Assembly: GCF_030272615.1 (NCBI RefSeq)
Contig: NC_081407.1
Span: forward strand, 317,280,456-317,344,455
Direction of reading: 5' to 3'
Origin: Cryptomeria japonica
Lineage: Eukaryota; Streptophyta; Pinopsida; Cupressales; Cupressaceae
DNA length: 64,000 nucleotides
Shown here piece after piece: positions 32,027 through 42,122 of this stretch (position 1 is its first letter; each line of letters starts with the position of its first letter). The translations under genes and the position numbers were made by a program. Under the pieces are notes generated by a model. It saw only the letters and a list, made by a program, of their open reading frames with translations. It was not told the DNA's origin and did not search any database.

Positions 32027-33959
32027 GTGATCCGTGGAGAGAAGGACACAGAAAATCTCTGCCCTGGAGCTTGCCTAGGTGATCCATGTAAAGAGAGAGA
32101 GAGTGATAACACTGTTAGTTCCACTCAACCTTATGTACATGTGTACAAGTGAGGTTCAAACTGCCTCATAGGAGTCTATGCTTGAGTACACTACAACCTG
32201 TATAAAATGTATAGTACAAGTGTCAAGAAAGATGTGATATCTCACTCTAAGAGACCGTGCTTCGGTTTCGAGAATAATCTCCCCACATAAGAGAAAAGTG
32301 GCATCATCTTACTCTAAGAGACCATGCTCTAGTTCTGAGAATGACCCACTGTACAAGAGAAAAGTGACGACATCTTGCTCTAAGAGGTTTCCCTCTAGTT
32401 CTAAGAATGTCTCACTATACAAGACAAGAATAAGTGAAGACATCTCACTCTAAAAGACTGTGCTTTGGTTTTGAGAATGACCCACTATACAAAAAGTGAC
32501 AACATCTTTCTCTAAGAGGTTTCCCTTTGGTTCCAATAATCTCCCACTATTCAATGCATGAGATAAGTATAGTACAAAAGAGTAGTGTGGTTGTCCCCCC
32601 CTTAACATGTCAAAATAGACTAATGTTGATATCTTAAGGAAATAAGAACAAGGATACCTACCTTCATCACAAAGAATATATCTGCTATGCAACAATGTCA
32701 TGAATCCAAGCAAGAGAGGGCATACTCTTCAAGCAAGGATAAGATAGTTGAAAATAGATATCTTGTTGTAAGTGTAAAGGTGATCCTTGGAGAGAAAGAG
32801 ATATTTGTTCAAAAAGACATCTAGCCCCAAGAGGAGTTATCTTAGACAAATATAACATCTTATAGAACAAGAAAAGGAAAGAATAAGAATGCAATCCTTC
32901 CTCCTATTTCTAGGTGAAAGGGATTCCTAATGAGGAATGACTCACGTTTAGCCCCGAGAGGGATGGTTGGATTTATCATAGATGTACATTACCAATTGTA
33001 AAAAGAGGTCGTAGTCAAGGATTAACACTTCTTGTATAAGAGAGAATCCTTAAGCCAATAACCAGCAATTCTACACAAGGAATGACATCAAGTAATAGAA
33101 TTCACACCATCCACTTAATAGGGAAAATTGCATCCCTAGAGAAACAGAGAGAGAAGGATCATTGCCCCCCAAGCTAAGGGAAAATGAGAAGAGCTTACAC
33201 AACTTACTAGAGAGAGATTAGACATAATAAAAATGTGCAATGAACTTACATGAACACATGCAAGAAAATACATTAGTAAATGTAAAATACACATCCCAAG
33301 AAGTGGTAATCTTTGAAAAAAAGAGAGAAAAAGAATCATATATTCCCCAAGGGGGATTAGTCATAAAAGCATATCATTGTAAGAAATGATAATTACATAT
33401 GAAAAATGTAGCCCCTAAAAGAAATAATGATAAGAAAGAAAAGGGAAAGGAATAAAAATCCTTGCCCCCAAAGTGAGGAGAACAAGGAGGAACATTACAC
33501 ATTTTCTGATGGTGATTAGTTTCAAGTGATATGCTCTCCCAGTGGAACAAATCCTTTCAAGGAAGGGATACATACTTCTCAAGAGATCGAGCCCTGCTAA
33601 GGGTCATATCATACTTGCAAATAATCAAAACCATAGAAGAGGTAATATTTCCAAGAGAATGAAGGAAAGAGAAGAAGTGCAATACTCATTAAAGATGCTC
33701 CTCTCCAAGCATAGAGGAAAACCAAAGAACAATTATATGCTCACATAAGAATAACCCTATGCAAGAAAAGAGATCTAATAATGAATAATGCACAAAGTTA
33801 GAGATAAATGTATAGAAACGAGAAAAAAGAAAATAGACTTCATGTTGCTGCCCCAAAGTATGTTAAAGTGAAACAATACCATCACTAATGATAAAGAGCG
33901 TCCATTAAAAGGGATAACTATGCCATAGGGTGAAGAGCAACATGAAGGGAAAAGAAGTG
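32027..33959 (-). other. Non-coding internal part of element B (3' of its gag)
   Basis: No protein is recognised. The sequence is A/G-rich on the plus strand with scattered CCCCAAG/GGGG words. It contains a clear tandem repeat at 32231-32577. Confidence 0.6.
32231..32577 (-). repeat. Five tandem units of about 66-72 bp in element B
   Basis: Each unit has the frame GACATCTYACTCTAAGAG, a variable 13 nt, AGTTCTGAGAATG and CCCACTATACAAGA. Two subtypes occur for the variable part (ACCGTGCTTCGG-like and GTTTCCCTCTAG-like), in the order 1,1,2,1,2. Confidence 0.7.
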
Positions 33960-34855
33960 CTAAGGCGCAATGTTTTTACCAAGAAATACAACTAGATCTT
34001 CTGTGAGACAAATGTGTGCAAGATCATATTGTAGTTGAAATTTTTTCTTAAATGCATAACATTTTCCAATAGAATGTGAATATAAATCATGAAAAATGCA
34101 ATATTCAATACCTTTCACTTGCTTAAGATTTTTGTTTTTATTTTGAGAAGGAAAGGAAATTTTCTTGTCATATTTCAATCTCCAATATATTCTTGCAGCT
34201 AATCTGTTAGGATGGTAAATATCATCTTCCCATGAAGAAGAAGGTTTATTAGAAGAAGGAATTTCATTATCCACAATTCTTATTTTGCCACTATCTATGC
34301 CATCTTGAATAGATTTTTGAAAATATGAACAATCATCAGCATTATGGTCATGGGTTTGATGAAATTAACAAAAAGGATGCTTTGAAGAAGAAGCATTCTT
34401 ACAGGCTCTCTTAATTTGTTGTTTGTGAAGGTAATCTTGAAAATTTTGAAGCCTAAAGAATTCATCCATAGAAAGAGGGGTACCACTTACTAGGCCTCTT
34501 GTAGTAGTTTGTGTAGGCGGGTTTATAGGGACACAAATTCCATGCTCAAATTTCCCAATTCCTTGTCCTTTAAAACCTTGTTTTGTAATTATATGAAAAC
34601 CATGACTATAAGAATGTTGCAATTGACTAGATGGAGGAATAGGACCATGAATTTCTTTGAAATCTGATATGTAAGGAGGTAGAAAAGGATTTGTAGATGA
34701 CGGAGGAGTACCATGCAGAATGAGAATCTCTTTGCCTTTATCAAGCTTATCCTTTTTGGAAGATTGGGGAAGAACATCTTCATCATCTAAAAGCTCATTT
34801 TTAGTGATTTCTATGCAAGGAGAATGTTGGCATATGATGAAGCGGTGATAATGTA
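33960..34855 (-). pseudogene. Element B protein, main part: G-patch followed by two Cys/His fingers
   Basis: Reading leftward in one frame from about 34800: an acidic start (ELLDDEDVLPQSSKKDK), a Pro-rich part, then a G-patch (KQGFKGQGIGKFEHG, PINPP, RGL) at about 34480-34600. Two CxFH...H...C fingers follow, PFC-FHQTHDHNADDC (with a TAA after the Cys at 34365) and YCIFHDLYSHSIGKCYAF. The fingers resemble the gag finger of element A (CEFHKSKGHKIGNC). G-patch is an RNA/helicase-binding motif known in retroelement polyproteins. In G it lies after protease; here it comes before the fingers, with no protease or RT. Confidence 0.72.
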
Positions 34856-36196
34856 TGTTGTCGTTGATGTCAATAAGTGCTCAAGTAGGTGAACCGGTAT
34901 GCACCGGTATGAAGATTGAAAGTGGTTATGGTCAATCGGGATGGAGTGGACCAGTGTCAGGGTTCACTAAGTGTGACTACCGGTTGGTAGTCTCAGTTCA
35001 GCTCTAGGGTTTTCGATTTGGCTTGTGCGGTGCAACTGATGATGTTTTGTGATGAGTTAGTTAAGAACAAGGATAAGGATCAAGATGCCTTATCAGCTAT
35101 GTGCATGTGAAGGATTTCTTCGAGGATCTTGCATGTGAAGATCGAATGCATTGAATGTCTACATCTGGAATGTGCATTTTTCTTAGAGGTATGAGAAAAG
35201 CGCATGATGGGTTACTATTTTCCTGATGCGGTGAAGATTGGACAATGCAGAATGACTTGAGATCTATTTAATGTATTTGATGGTCAGGATTGGACCACTT
35301 GTAATTGTAAACCTAAAATGTTTAGGGTTTAGGGATTATGCTACCGACCTAATTGTTGTCTATAAGGTCGATGAGTTTTGTTATTGGAGATGTTGGAAAA
35401 AGTTGTGTGTGTGTGTCTGCATGTTTTGATACTTGCCAAACCAGAGTGAGGAATCTGTAGAGTGTGATTGCAGAAGAGAGGAACTGAAAAGGATTTGCCT
35501 TAACAAGAAGTTTTGTTATCAGATCAGATTGTTTTACCTGTTGTCTTCTAGCCATTTCAACAGAAGGTAAATCCCTTGATCGGGTAGCTTTAATAGGCTT
35601 TGTTGTAAATCCTCTAACTAGGTGGCTCAAGTTCATTGAGTTATTTAAATCCTCTAGCGAGGTTACCTTTAACAGGGTATATAGCCATCCCTTAACTGAG
35701 TGATCTCTAATAAGATCGGTTCCTAACAAAACCTTTATTGTAAAGTCTTTAACTGGACTAGGCTCCTAACAGAGTGGATTCAAAAGAGTTCACAAACAAG
35801 CTTGTGGGTATTCATCCCCACAGTGGTTTTTCCCATTTGGGTTTCTACGTGAAAAATTTGTGTGTTATGGGTTGTGAGTTTTTCATGTGATGATTGTGTG
35901 ATTCAGATTAAGTTAGATATGCATGTAGTGTTAAATGGTTGTGGTATTATTGATACAACTCATGCATGATTATATCAGTGAAGTAGTCATCAAGATTTGA
36001 GATCTGTTGTATGTTGTCTGAAGTGTTTTTGTTTAACCGGTATAGCTGTCTGAAGTACTTATGTTTAACCAGTATTTCTATGGTTAAATTTAGTGGTGAA
36101 GACAACCGGTCAGCTCTGTTTTGATTTGTCAAAGTGTATGAACAAGTTTTTGTGTGTACTGATTCACCCCCCCCCCCTCTCAGTACCGGTAAGGAC
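34856..36196 (+). repeat. Solo Copia-type LTR in element B
   Basis: It starts near TGTTGTCGTTGATGTCAATA and ends near CTCTCAGTACCGGTAAGGAC. The hairpin GTACTGA/TCAGTAC (36156-36162 with 36180-36186) closes a tract of 11 C. It splits the minus-strand frame of element B. I could not define the right end or a target duplication exactly. Confidence 0.72.
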
Positions 36197-36470
36197 CTTA
36201 GTAGTTCATCATTATTCATTAGAGAAATGTCATCAATAAAATGCATGACATCATCCTCTCTACATAGAATTTGATGTTGAAGATAGGTCTTAGGAGAATA
36301 AGGAGGATCTAAAGATGTAAGAATGTTGATGTTGTCATATTGCCCCCCTTGCTCAAGGGTATGTGTAGAAGAAGAAGATGGATCCATATTACTTTCCAAT
36401 GATTTCTCTCTTGTAGAAATATCATTGGGTAAAGTATTAATCTCATTTGTTTCACACAAGATACCCTAGG
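36197..36470 (-). pseudogene. Element B protein, N-terminal part
   Basis: Reading leftward: ETNEINTLPNDISTREKS, then SLDPPYSPKTYLQHQ and MHFIDDISLMNNDELL, where the solo LTR interrupts. It probably belongs to the same polypeptide as 34855-33960. The domain is not recognised. Confidence 0.5.
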
Positions 36471-36966
36471 AGAGGTACAAAGATTAGGATCTCTAGGTTT
36501 AGGATCTACAAAATCTTTAAGGTGATTAACACAGGAAATGCATTTTGTTAACAACATCACCATAATGCAACATAAATGATACATGAAAGCTTTGAAATCT
36601 AATAATTTGGAAATTCTAACAACACAATATGACCAAGTGCTATGAAGAAAGAGAAGCAACAAGAAATGGAAGAAACTCTTATCTGACACATGATAAATAT
36701 ATACAAAAAATAATGTAATCACATGCGAAAGAGCAAGTAAATCCAATTTATTAATTGCCATTAAAAGTCTCTTAAGTGAAATCTGAATTTCCTAGAAAAG
36801 CAGATCTAAAATTAGGACCTTTTTATGAAAATTAATTTTAAAATGTGAATTTGATGAAATTTTGAATTTGTGTTCGACCTTAGAGAGTGTTAAAATCAAT
36901 AAAGTACACTGATTTTCTGGATTTCAGCAGAAAAATATAGTCAATTCTGTCTCCCAAAATTTCGGG

Positions 36967-37016
36967 AAAAAAGTTGAGGACCGTGGTGGGAATGCACACG
37001 GTCCGACCAACTTTTT
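36967..37016 (-). other. Strong leader hairpin of element B
   Basis: AAAAAGTTG pairs with CAACTTTTT outside, and GGACCGTG pairs with CACGGTCC inside, about 17 bp in all, with an 11-nt loop. The inner part is also present in the left LTR (near 23754-23780) as GGACCGTG/CATGGTCT. Confidence 0.7.
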
Positions 37017-37400
37017 AAAAAATTTCCAAGGATGATAGAGATGATGATTTTAATGGGGAATAAAAAAAAAAGCTGATTTGGAGATGTCTAGATTAGTCAA
37101 ACTTGCAGTCAAAGGTCGAAAATGAAAATATCTTAAAAATTAGGGTTTTATGATTTAAACACTGATTTTTCAGAATAAAAAAATAGATTTGAATTGCAAT
37201 TTTGAAATATAAATTGGATCTAAAATGAGAAATTAAAATTTTACACCTCACAAGCTTAATTTTCTCAAAATGAAAAATTAGAGTTTTTATGCAATTAACC
37301 TCTAAAATTTGCAAATAGATCAAAATTGAAAATTAAAAAATTTGAAATTCAAATTGCAATTAATCAGATCTAAGAATGAGAAATCAGAATTAATGTGTAA

Positions 37401-37416
37401 GATGTCAGGTTCACCA
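37401..37416 (-). promoter_or_regulatory. Primer-binding site of element B
   Basis: On the minus strand, after removal of the solo LTR, the LTR end TTTACA is followed by TTT and TGGTGAACCTGACATC. The spacing is the same as in A and G. The primer tRNA is not identified. Confidence 0.6.
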
Positions 37417-37423
37417 AAATGTA

Positions 37424-38485
37424 TGTTGGTATTATGGATATGTTGCACTGGTTTTGTCATTGATGTCAACACTTATCCACACTTATCCTTTTGGAGATCT
37501 TTGGTTATGTTCACCAGCAAGTTCAGTGACTTATGCACAGTCACCGATATTTGGTTCACCGATAGGTTATATTGTTCACCGGCACTGAGGATGACTTGTT
37601 ATCATCTGGAGATCACTTGGTTATGTTGAAGACATGGTTTGGACACTTGGTTTTGATGATTTGGTTATTGGTCTAATCGGGTTGACATATTTGCTATTAC
37701 CGATAAATTGATCTAGGTTATGGACCGGCATGCCTTATCTATTCCATATCAGCACGACACGTTATGGAGATGGTTTAATCAATTGGTATTTTTGTTGAGC
37801 CGACATGATGCATCACATCTTGACTTACTTGTTGTAATTGATTTTATTGTAATATTCTTAGTGAGCCGACCTACACATTTGGTCTATGGTTTTGGTATAT
37901 ATGTAAGATCTCAATTGTGAGATGAAAGCATATGCATAAGGTTATGGTATTGTAACATGGTATGTGTGAATATTGAAGATCATATGAGCAGACCATAGAG
38001 AAGGTTCAAGGAAGGTTTGAAGGAAATAATCAAATCTTAACTGGTACTGAATCCAACATTGGAGATGCTACTTTGAGTAGTACATTATCATTGGATTTAA
38101 TCATCCAATTGTAGTCAGTGTGACTCCTATTTTGTGATTGAGCAGTGGGCTCTAAGCGGTTGGCCTTTTTGCATGTGCAGACCCCATTTGTACACACATA
38201 CTATCTGTAGTAGTATCATCTAATTGCGGGTAAGGTTTCCCACCATGGTTTTTTCCCTTATAGGGTTTCCACGTACAAACCTTTGTGTTATGTGTTGTGG
38301 ATGTTGTTTCTCTTTCTGTTTCATGTATTAAATTTCACCGGTATTGATATTAACTGTTAATCTGTTAACCGACATTAAGTTTGGTTTACCAGTATTAAGT
38401 ATCAAGTTTTATTAAGTTATATTTGGGTTGAAATTAATAGATAGCTGATTCACCCCCGCCTCTCAGTTGCCTCGGGGTCCTAACA
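37424..38485 (+). repeat. Solo Copia-type LTR at the edge of the element B right LTR
   Basis: TGTTGGTATTATGG to GGTCCTAACA, 1062 bp, flanked by perfect ATGTA duplications (37419-37423 and 38486-38490). The second duplicate is also the first bases of the B LTR. It is of the same family as the solo LTR at 53014. The U5 hairpin at 38442-38448 with 38463-38469 has two G-T pairs. Confidence 0.9.
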
Positions 38486-38486
38486 A

Positions 38487-39651
38487 TGTAAAGTGGAAAA
38501 TTGGATCCTAGTGACTCCCCACCTATGAGAGAGAAAGGAAGCCACTAGGATGATCTTCACTTGGGAAGAACTTTACATTCAAGAGAGGGGTTGAATCCGC
38601 TAGATCCAAATCCGAGGGAAACAAGGATGTGAATTCTTAGTGGATTGCAAGTGGTTGAAGTGTGATTTACCCTCTTTTGTATATGAGAAAGTTGATTTGT
38701 TCCCTATGTGGAAAAGGGTGAAGAAATGAGTGAAATGAGGAGCTACCAGTTCGGGATCATGTTGTAACTTTGGATTTGAGCTAATTAAATTGACGTGGAT
38801 TTGCCCTACAAATTTGGAGAAAATTCATTGGGACCGTGGCAGGAAATCCACAAAACAAAAAGGGTTCTTCTGTCTCTGCAAATGAAGCCCAAACCTGCAA
38901 TTATAGCTATGCACCTACAACCTACACACAGAAAGAGAAGAAAAGGGGGTTATGGATAGGGGTTTACCTCATTCAAACCTCAGTTGAGGAATCAACCTAG
39001 AAAGAAAGTAATTGCAAATGCTTGAATGTAAACAATGGAAATGTATGCCTTGTAGATCTGCAACTTGTTGATGATGATTGCTTTGATTCTTGAATGTAAC
39101 CACAAATGTTGTATGAAATGGCATGTAACATGACAAAACCCTAACACACACATACTTGCAAATGAATATTGTAATGTTGCTCCCATGGATGAATGAAGAA
39201 GACTTGAATGCTTGAATGCTTGATGATGACCTTGAAATCTTGTATCTTCTCCTTATGCTCTCTATCCCTTATCATGCGTCCATCTATTCTTCATCCATGA
39301 GTTAGGGTATTGAATTCCCTTTTATACATGCCTCAAGGATTAATTTTCAACCACAAAAGGTTGACAAAGAGGAATAACAAACCTCAAAGATAAGGAATGA
39401 ATAGGAGATCGGGTAGACCGAACAAAGGGCCACCCTAAGAGGTGAGGATAGGGGGACAGGGGCGCCATGCCCCTATCCTGCCCTATTTTGGGGCTAGGAC
39501 AAGGCCTAAAGTAGACACAAAACATGAAGGAGGAAGATAGAAGGGTTGAAAATGTAGAAATAGGTCCCGGTTAAGGAAGGAGATGTAGTCACTAAGGTGA
39601 GGACCCCAAATGTGGTTAAAATTGCAAGGGTCGCAATTTTATGACACTACA
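38487..39651 (-). repeat. 5' LTR of element B
   Basis: Partner of 23407-24585, 1165 bp. The right target duplicate AATTC follows at 39652. Confidence 0.9.
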
Positions 39652-40096
39652 AATTCTCTAGGAACTTTCTCTTTTAAATTGTTCTTTAGCTTGGAACTAG
39701 TTTTTCCTATGAACCTTAAAATACTTGTCCTTAGAGTTATGGACGTATTTGTCAAAGGGGACGATCCTTCGTGCACTAGGATAATGAGTTTGCTACAATT
39801 GGAAGAAGAGAGAGATTCAACCTAAGAGCATGTTGCGAAACACAAGGCTATCATCAAACATTGGTTTAACAAGAGAGCTAAAGTGAAAGCATATCAAATC
39901 TTGAATTTGGTTTTGATGTGGGATAAGTCTAAAAAAAACCTTGTGATTCATTCAAAGTTTGAACATTTGTGGGTTGGCCCTTATCAAATAGCGGAGATTT
40001 TAGGAGATAATTTATTCTTGATTAGTACTTTGAAAGGGGATCTTGTCTCATTCCCTATCAAAGGGCAGTTCCTCAAACATTATTTAGGATCTTGAT
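39652..40096 (+). pseudogene. Integrase C-terminal part (element C, right part)
   Basis: It resumes exactly where 23406 stops (NS-LGTFSFKLFF; relatives read NSLGTSPF). A TAA follows ERDST near 39823. The end has WDKSKKNLV, FEHLWVGPYQIAEIL and ISTLKGDLVSFPIKGQFLKHY, the usual Gypsy integrase tail. This joins two parts lying 16.2 kb apart. Confidence 0.87.
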
Positions 40097-41100
40097 CCCA
40101 CTATAAAATTGTTGTCCCTTTGTATTATAGAAGCTTCTAATTGTGTTGTCTTTCTTTTGCCTTGTGTCTTTTTGAGAGGGTGAGTTTGGTCAAGGATAGT
40201 CTCCAAATAGTTTAGGCTCTCAAATTTCACGACCATTGGATGCATTAAGTTTGTCCCTTTTGAACACTATTCTAGACTCGTCTCCTATTTAGACAATGAG
40301 TAGCTAATTACCTTATGCTTAATTAGATATCTTGCTATGTGTAGTCTGCTTTCCTTTCCATTATGTTTCACTTATATTATATATACATTTAAATACTAGA
40401 TTCTTAGAGATTTTCTTGAAGAAGACTCCTATTAGAATAATGTTATCTAAATAGGTGAAATTCAAAATTATGATTCTGACCTCTATAGCGAACTTAATAT
40501 GATTTCTACAACTTTTAGAGAAAAGTAACTTTGTATTTCAAAATGAGAAAATAAAAATTTTAAAAGAAGACAAGAAGAAAATAAAAGAAAATTCTTGCAA
40601 AAAATAATAGGATGATTCTAGTATCTCCGTTGGGTCTATAGACACTTGGTCGATAGTGGAGCTATTCTGCGAGTGAATCAAAGGTATCTCTATTAGGGAT
40701 ATGCATGCTTGATTGACAACAGAGATGTGCCCAGGAATTTCAAATCATCTATTAAAATGTTACTCTTGTTTGAGCCTTCTTTTAGGTTATCTTTCGAGGA
40801 TTTTGGGCTAGGTAAATTCACTTTGAACACACTTGGTTTCAATTTTATTGGGATGGGTTTCAAATTTTACATAACAGATAGTAACCCAAGATTGGTACGA
40901 TGTTCTCTTTTCTAAATTATGACGATCTGGGTAGTTTTCAGTCAGAGCATGCTTGACGCATCTTTTGTTTGTTCAGGGCTATCTGTTGTGCCTCCACAAC
41001 TAACACCCCATATTTCTCGTTGAGAGTTGTGTCCCCTCCCATTTTTTCTTTACTTCTCTTTTTATTTCTTTGTTTTTTTCTTTCTCTTTTGTTTCTATCT
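40097..41100 (+). other. Stretch with no recognised gene, downstream of the element C integrase
   Basis: AT-rich and perhaps the 3' untranslated region of C. No polypurine tract or LTR edge was found. A run of T-rich sequence starts near 41035. Confidence 0.45.
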
Positions 41101-41103
41101 TTT

Positions 41104-42060
41104 GAGGATCGATGATCAGGCTTCCCCTAGTCCCCTTCCTTTTTTAGAGTTGTGGGTTTCCCCAATTCCCAAATTTGATTTATCTTTCTATGCCCATGCT
41201 TGTTGGTCTTTTGGGGATCGAGCATGTCTCTTTCCCTGACCCTTGGTTCCTTGTCTTGGGGATCCCTAATCCTTGATTTTTTCCTCTGGGTCCCACCTCA
41301 GTCCGCAATTAATGCTTTGCATGGGCATATATATTAGGGTTTCCCATTCATTTTTCTCACTTGTGATTGCAAATTTGAGCTTCCCAATGTGATTTTTGTG
41401 TTCATTTCAGAGTGCTTTTAGGCTTTCCAAGTGAGCAATGTTGTGCAATGCTTCCTTTTGTGGTATTTCTATTGATATCGAGGTAGGCCCCCTTTTCTTC
41501 TCCCTTGTTTTTGTTTTTGTCTTCTGTTGCTTCTTTTTTTTGGCATTTTGTTGTTTTCGTTGTTTCAGTCTTGGCCTCCCTTCTCATTTGTTTGGGATTT
41601 GGGTCTTGTTTCTTTCTTTTTTTGTTCTAGTTCGGGTTTAGGTTGATCCCTAGGTTTTTGTGTCTTGGTCTTCTTGTTGTTCTTTATTTTCCCTTTTTTA
41701 TCTTTCATTTACTCTAGGTCTTTTTTCGAGGATTGGGGATGTGCAATCCTCGACTCCCATGGTTTCTTATCTCAAGAGTTTTTTTCCCTTCTATTTTCTT
41801 TCGGTCTTCTTTTAGGGATTGGGGATCATTCATCCCCGATTCTTATCTTTGGGGATCGGGGATGTGGCTTTCCTCGACCGCTGCCTTTTTATTTCTTGTT
41901 GGTTCTTCGAGGATCAAGGATGAGGCTTTTCCTGACCCCCATATTTGTCTTAGTTTTCAATACTTTCAAGTATCGGGACTTATGTTTTCCTTGACTCCCA
42001 ATAATTTTATTAGCTTTAAATGAAGGTTGGGATTGAGGATGTTCTTATCTCTAACCACCA
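41104..42060 (+). repeat. Dispersed GAGGATYGGGGATG hairpin repeats in T-rich sequence
   Basis: About eight or nine units begin at about 41104, 41213, 41256, 41728, 41815, 41851, 41909, 41972 and 42026. They share GGATYGGGGATG followed by TTCCTCGACYCCC. Several fold: CGAGGATT/AATCCTCG (41727-41752), GGGGAT/ATCCCC extended to 11 bp (41816-41842) and TCGGGGA/TCCTCGA with one G-T pair (41856-41877). Hydrophobic Phe/Leu-rich frames here come from the T-richness, not from a gene. Confidence 0.65.
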
Positions 42061-42122
42061 ACTATTTGTAGTTTTAGTTTTGATATATTCTTTAATAAGG
42101 TGTATTCCACCAATTAGTGTAG

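Larger units (their letters stand above)
36471..37423 (-). other. Leader of element B
   Basis: A/T-rich and non-coding. It contains a strong hairpin at 36967-37016 and the primer-binding site at its right end. A long hydrophobic open frame (36309-36761) looks accidental. Confidence 0.6.
23407..39651 (-). mobile_element. Element B: 16.2-kb minus-strand Tat-like Gypsy element without pol, hosting three later insertions
   Basis: It is bounded by AATTC target duplications (23402-23406 and 39652-39656). The minus orientation follows from the polypurine tract next to the left LTR (24590-24601), the TTTTGG primer site next to the right LTR (37401-37416) and gag-like coding on the minus strand. The LTR starts TGTAGTGTCATAAAATTG, similar to A and G. 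The internal region has no RT, RNase H or integrase. Nested inside are Copia H (25099-32021) and solo LTRs at about 34856-36196 and 37424-38485; without them B would be about 7 kb. Confidence 0.87.

Noticed and set aside
35349-35729. Minus-strand frame of about 126 codons
   Set aside because: It lies inside the solo LTR, which is non-coding.
36309-36761. 150-codon hydrophobic minus-strand frame
   Set aside because: It overlaps the better supported gag-like frame of element B in another frame and has no recognisable motif.
41438-42023. Phe/Leu-rich frames resembling membrane proteins
   Set aside because: Overlapping frames are all hydrophobic because the sequence is T-rich; the region is better described as hairpin repeats.
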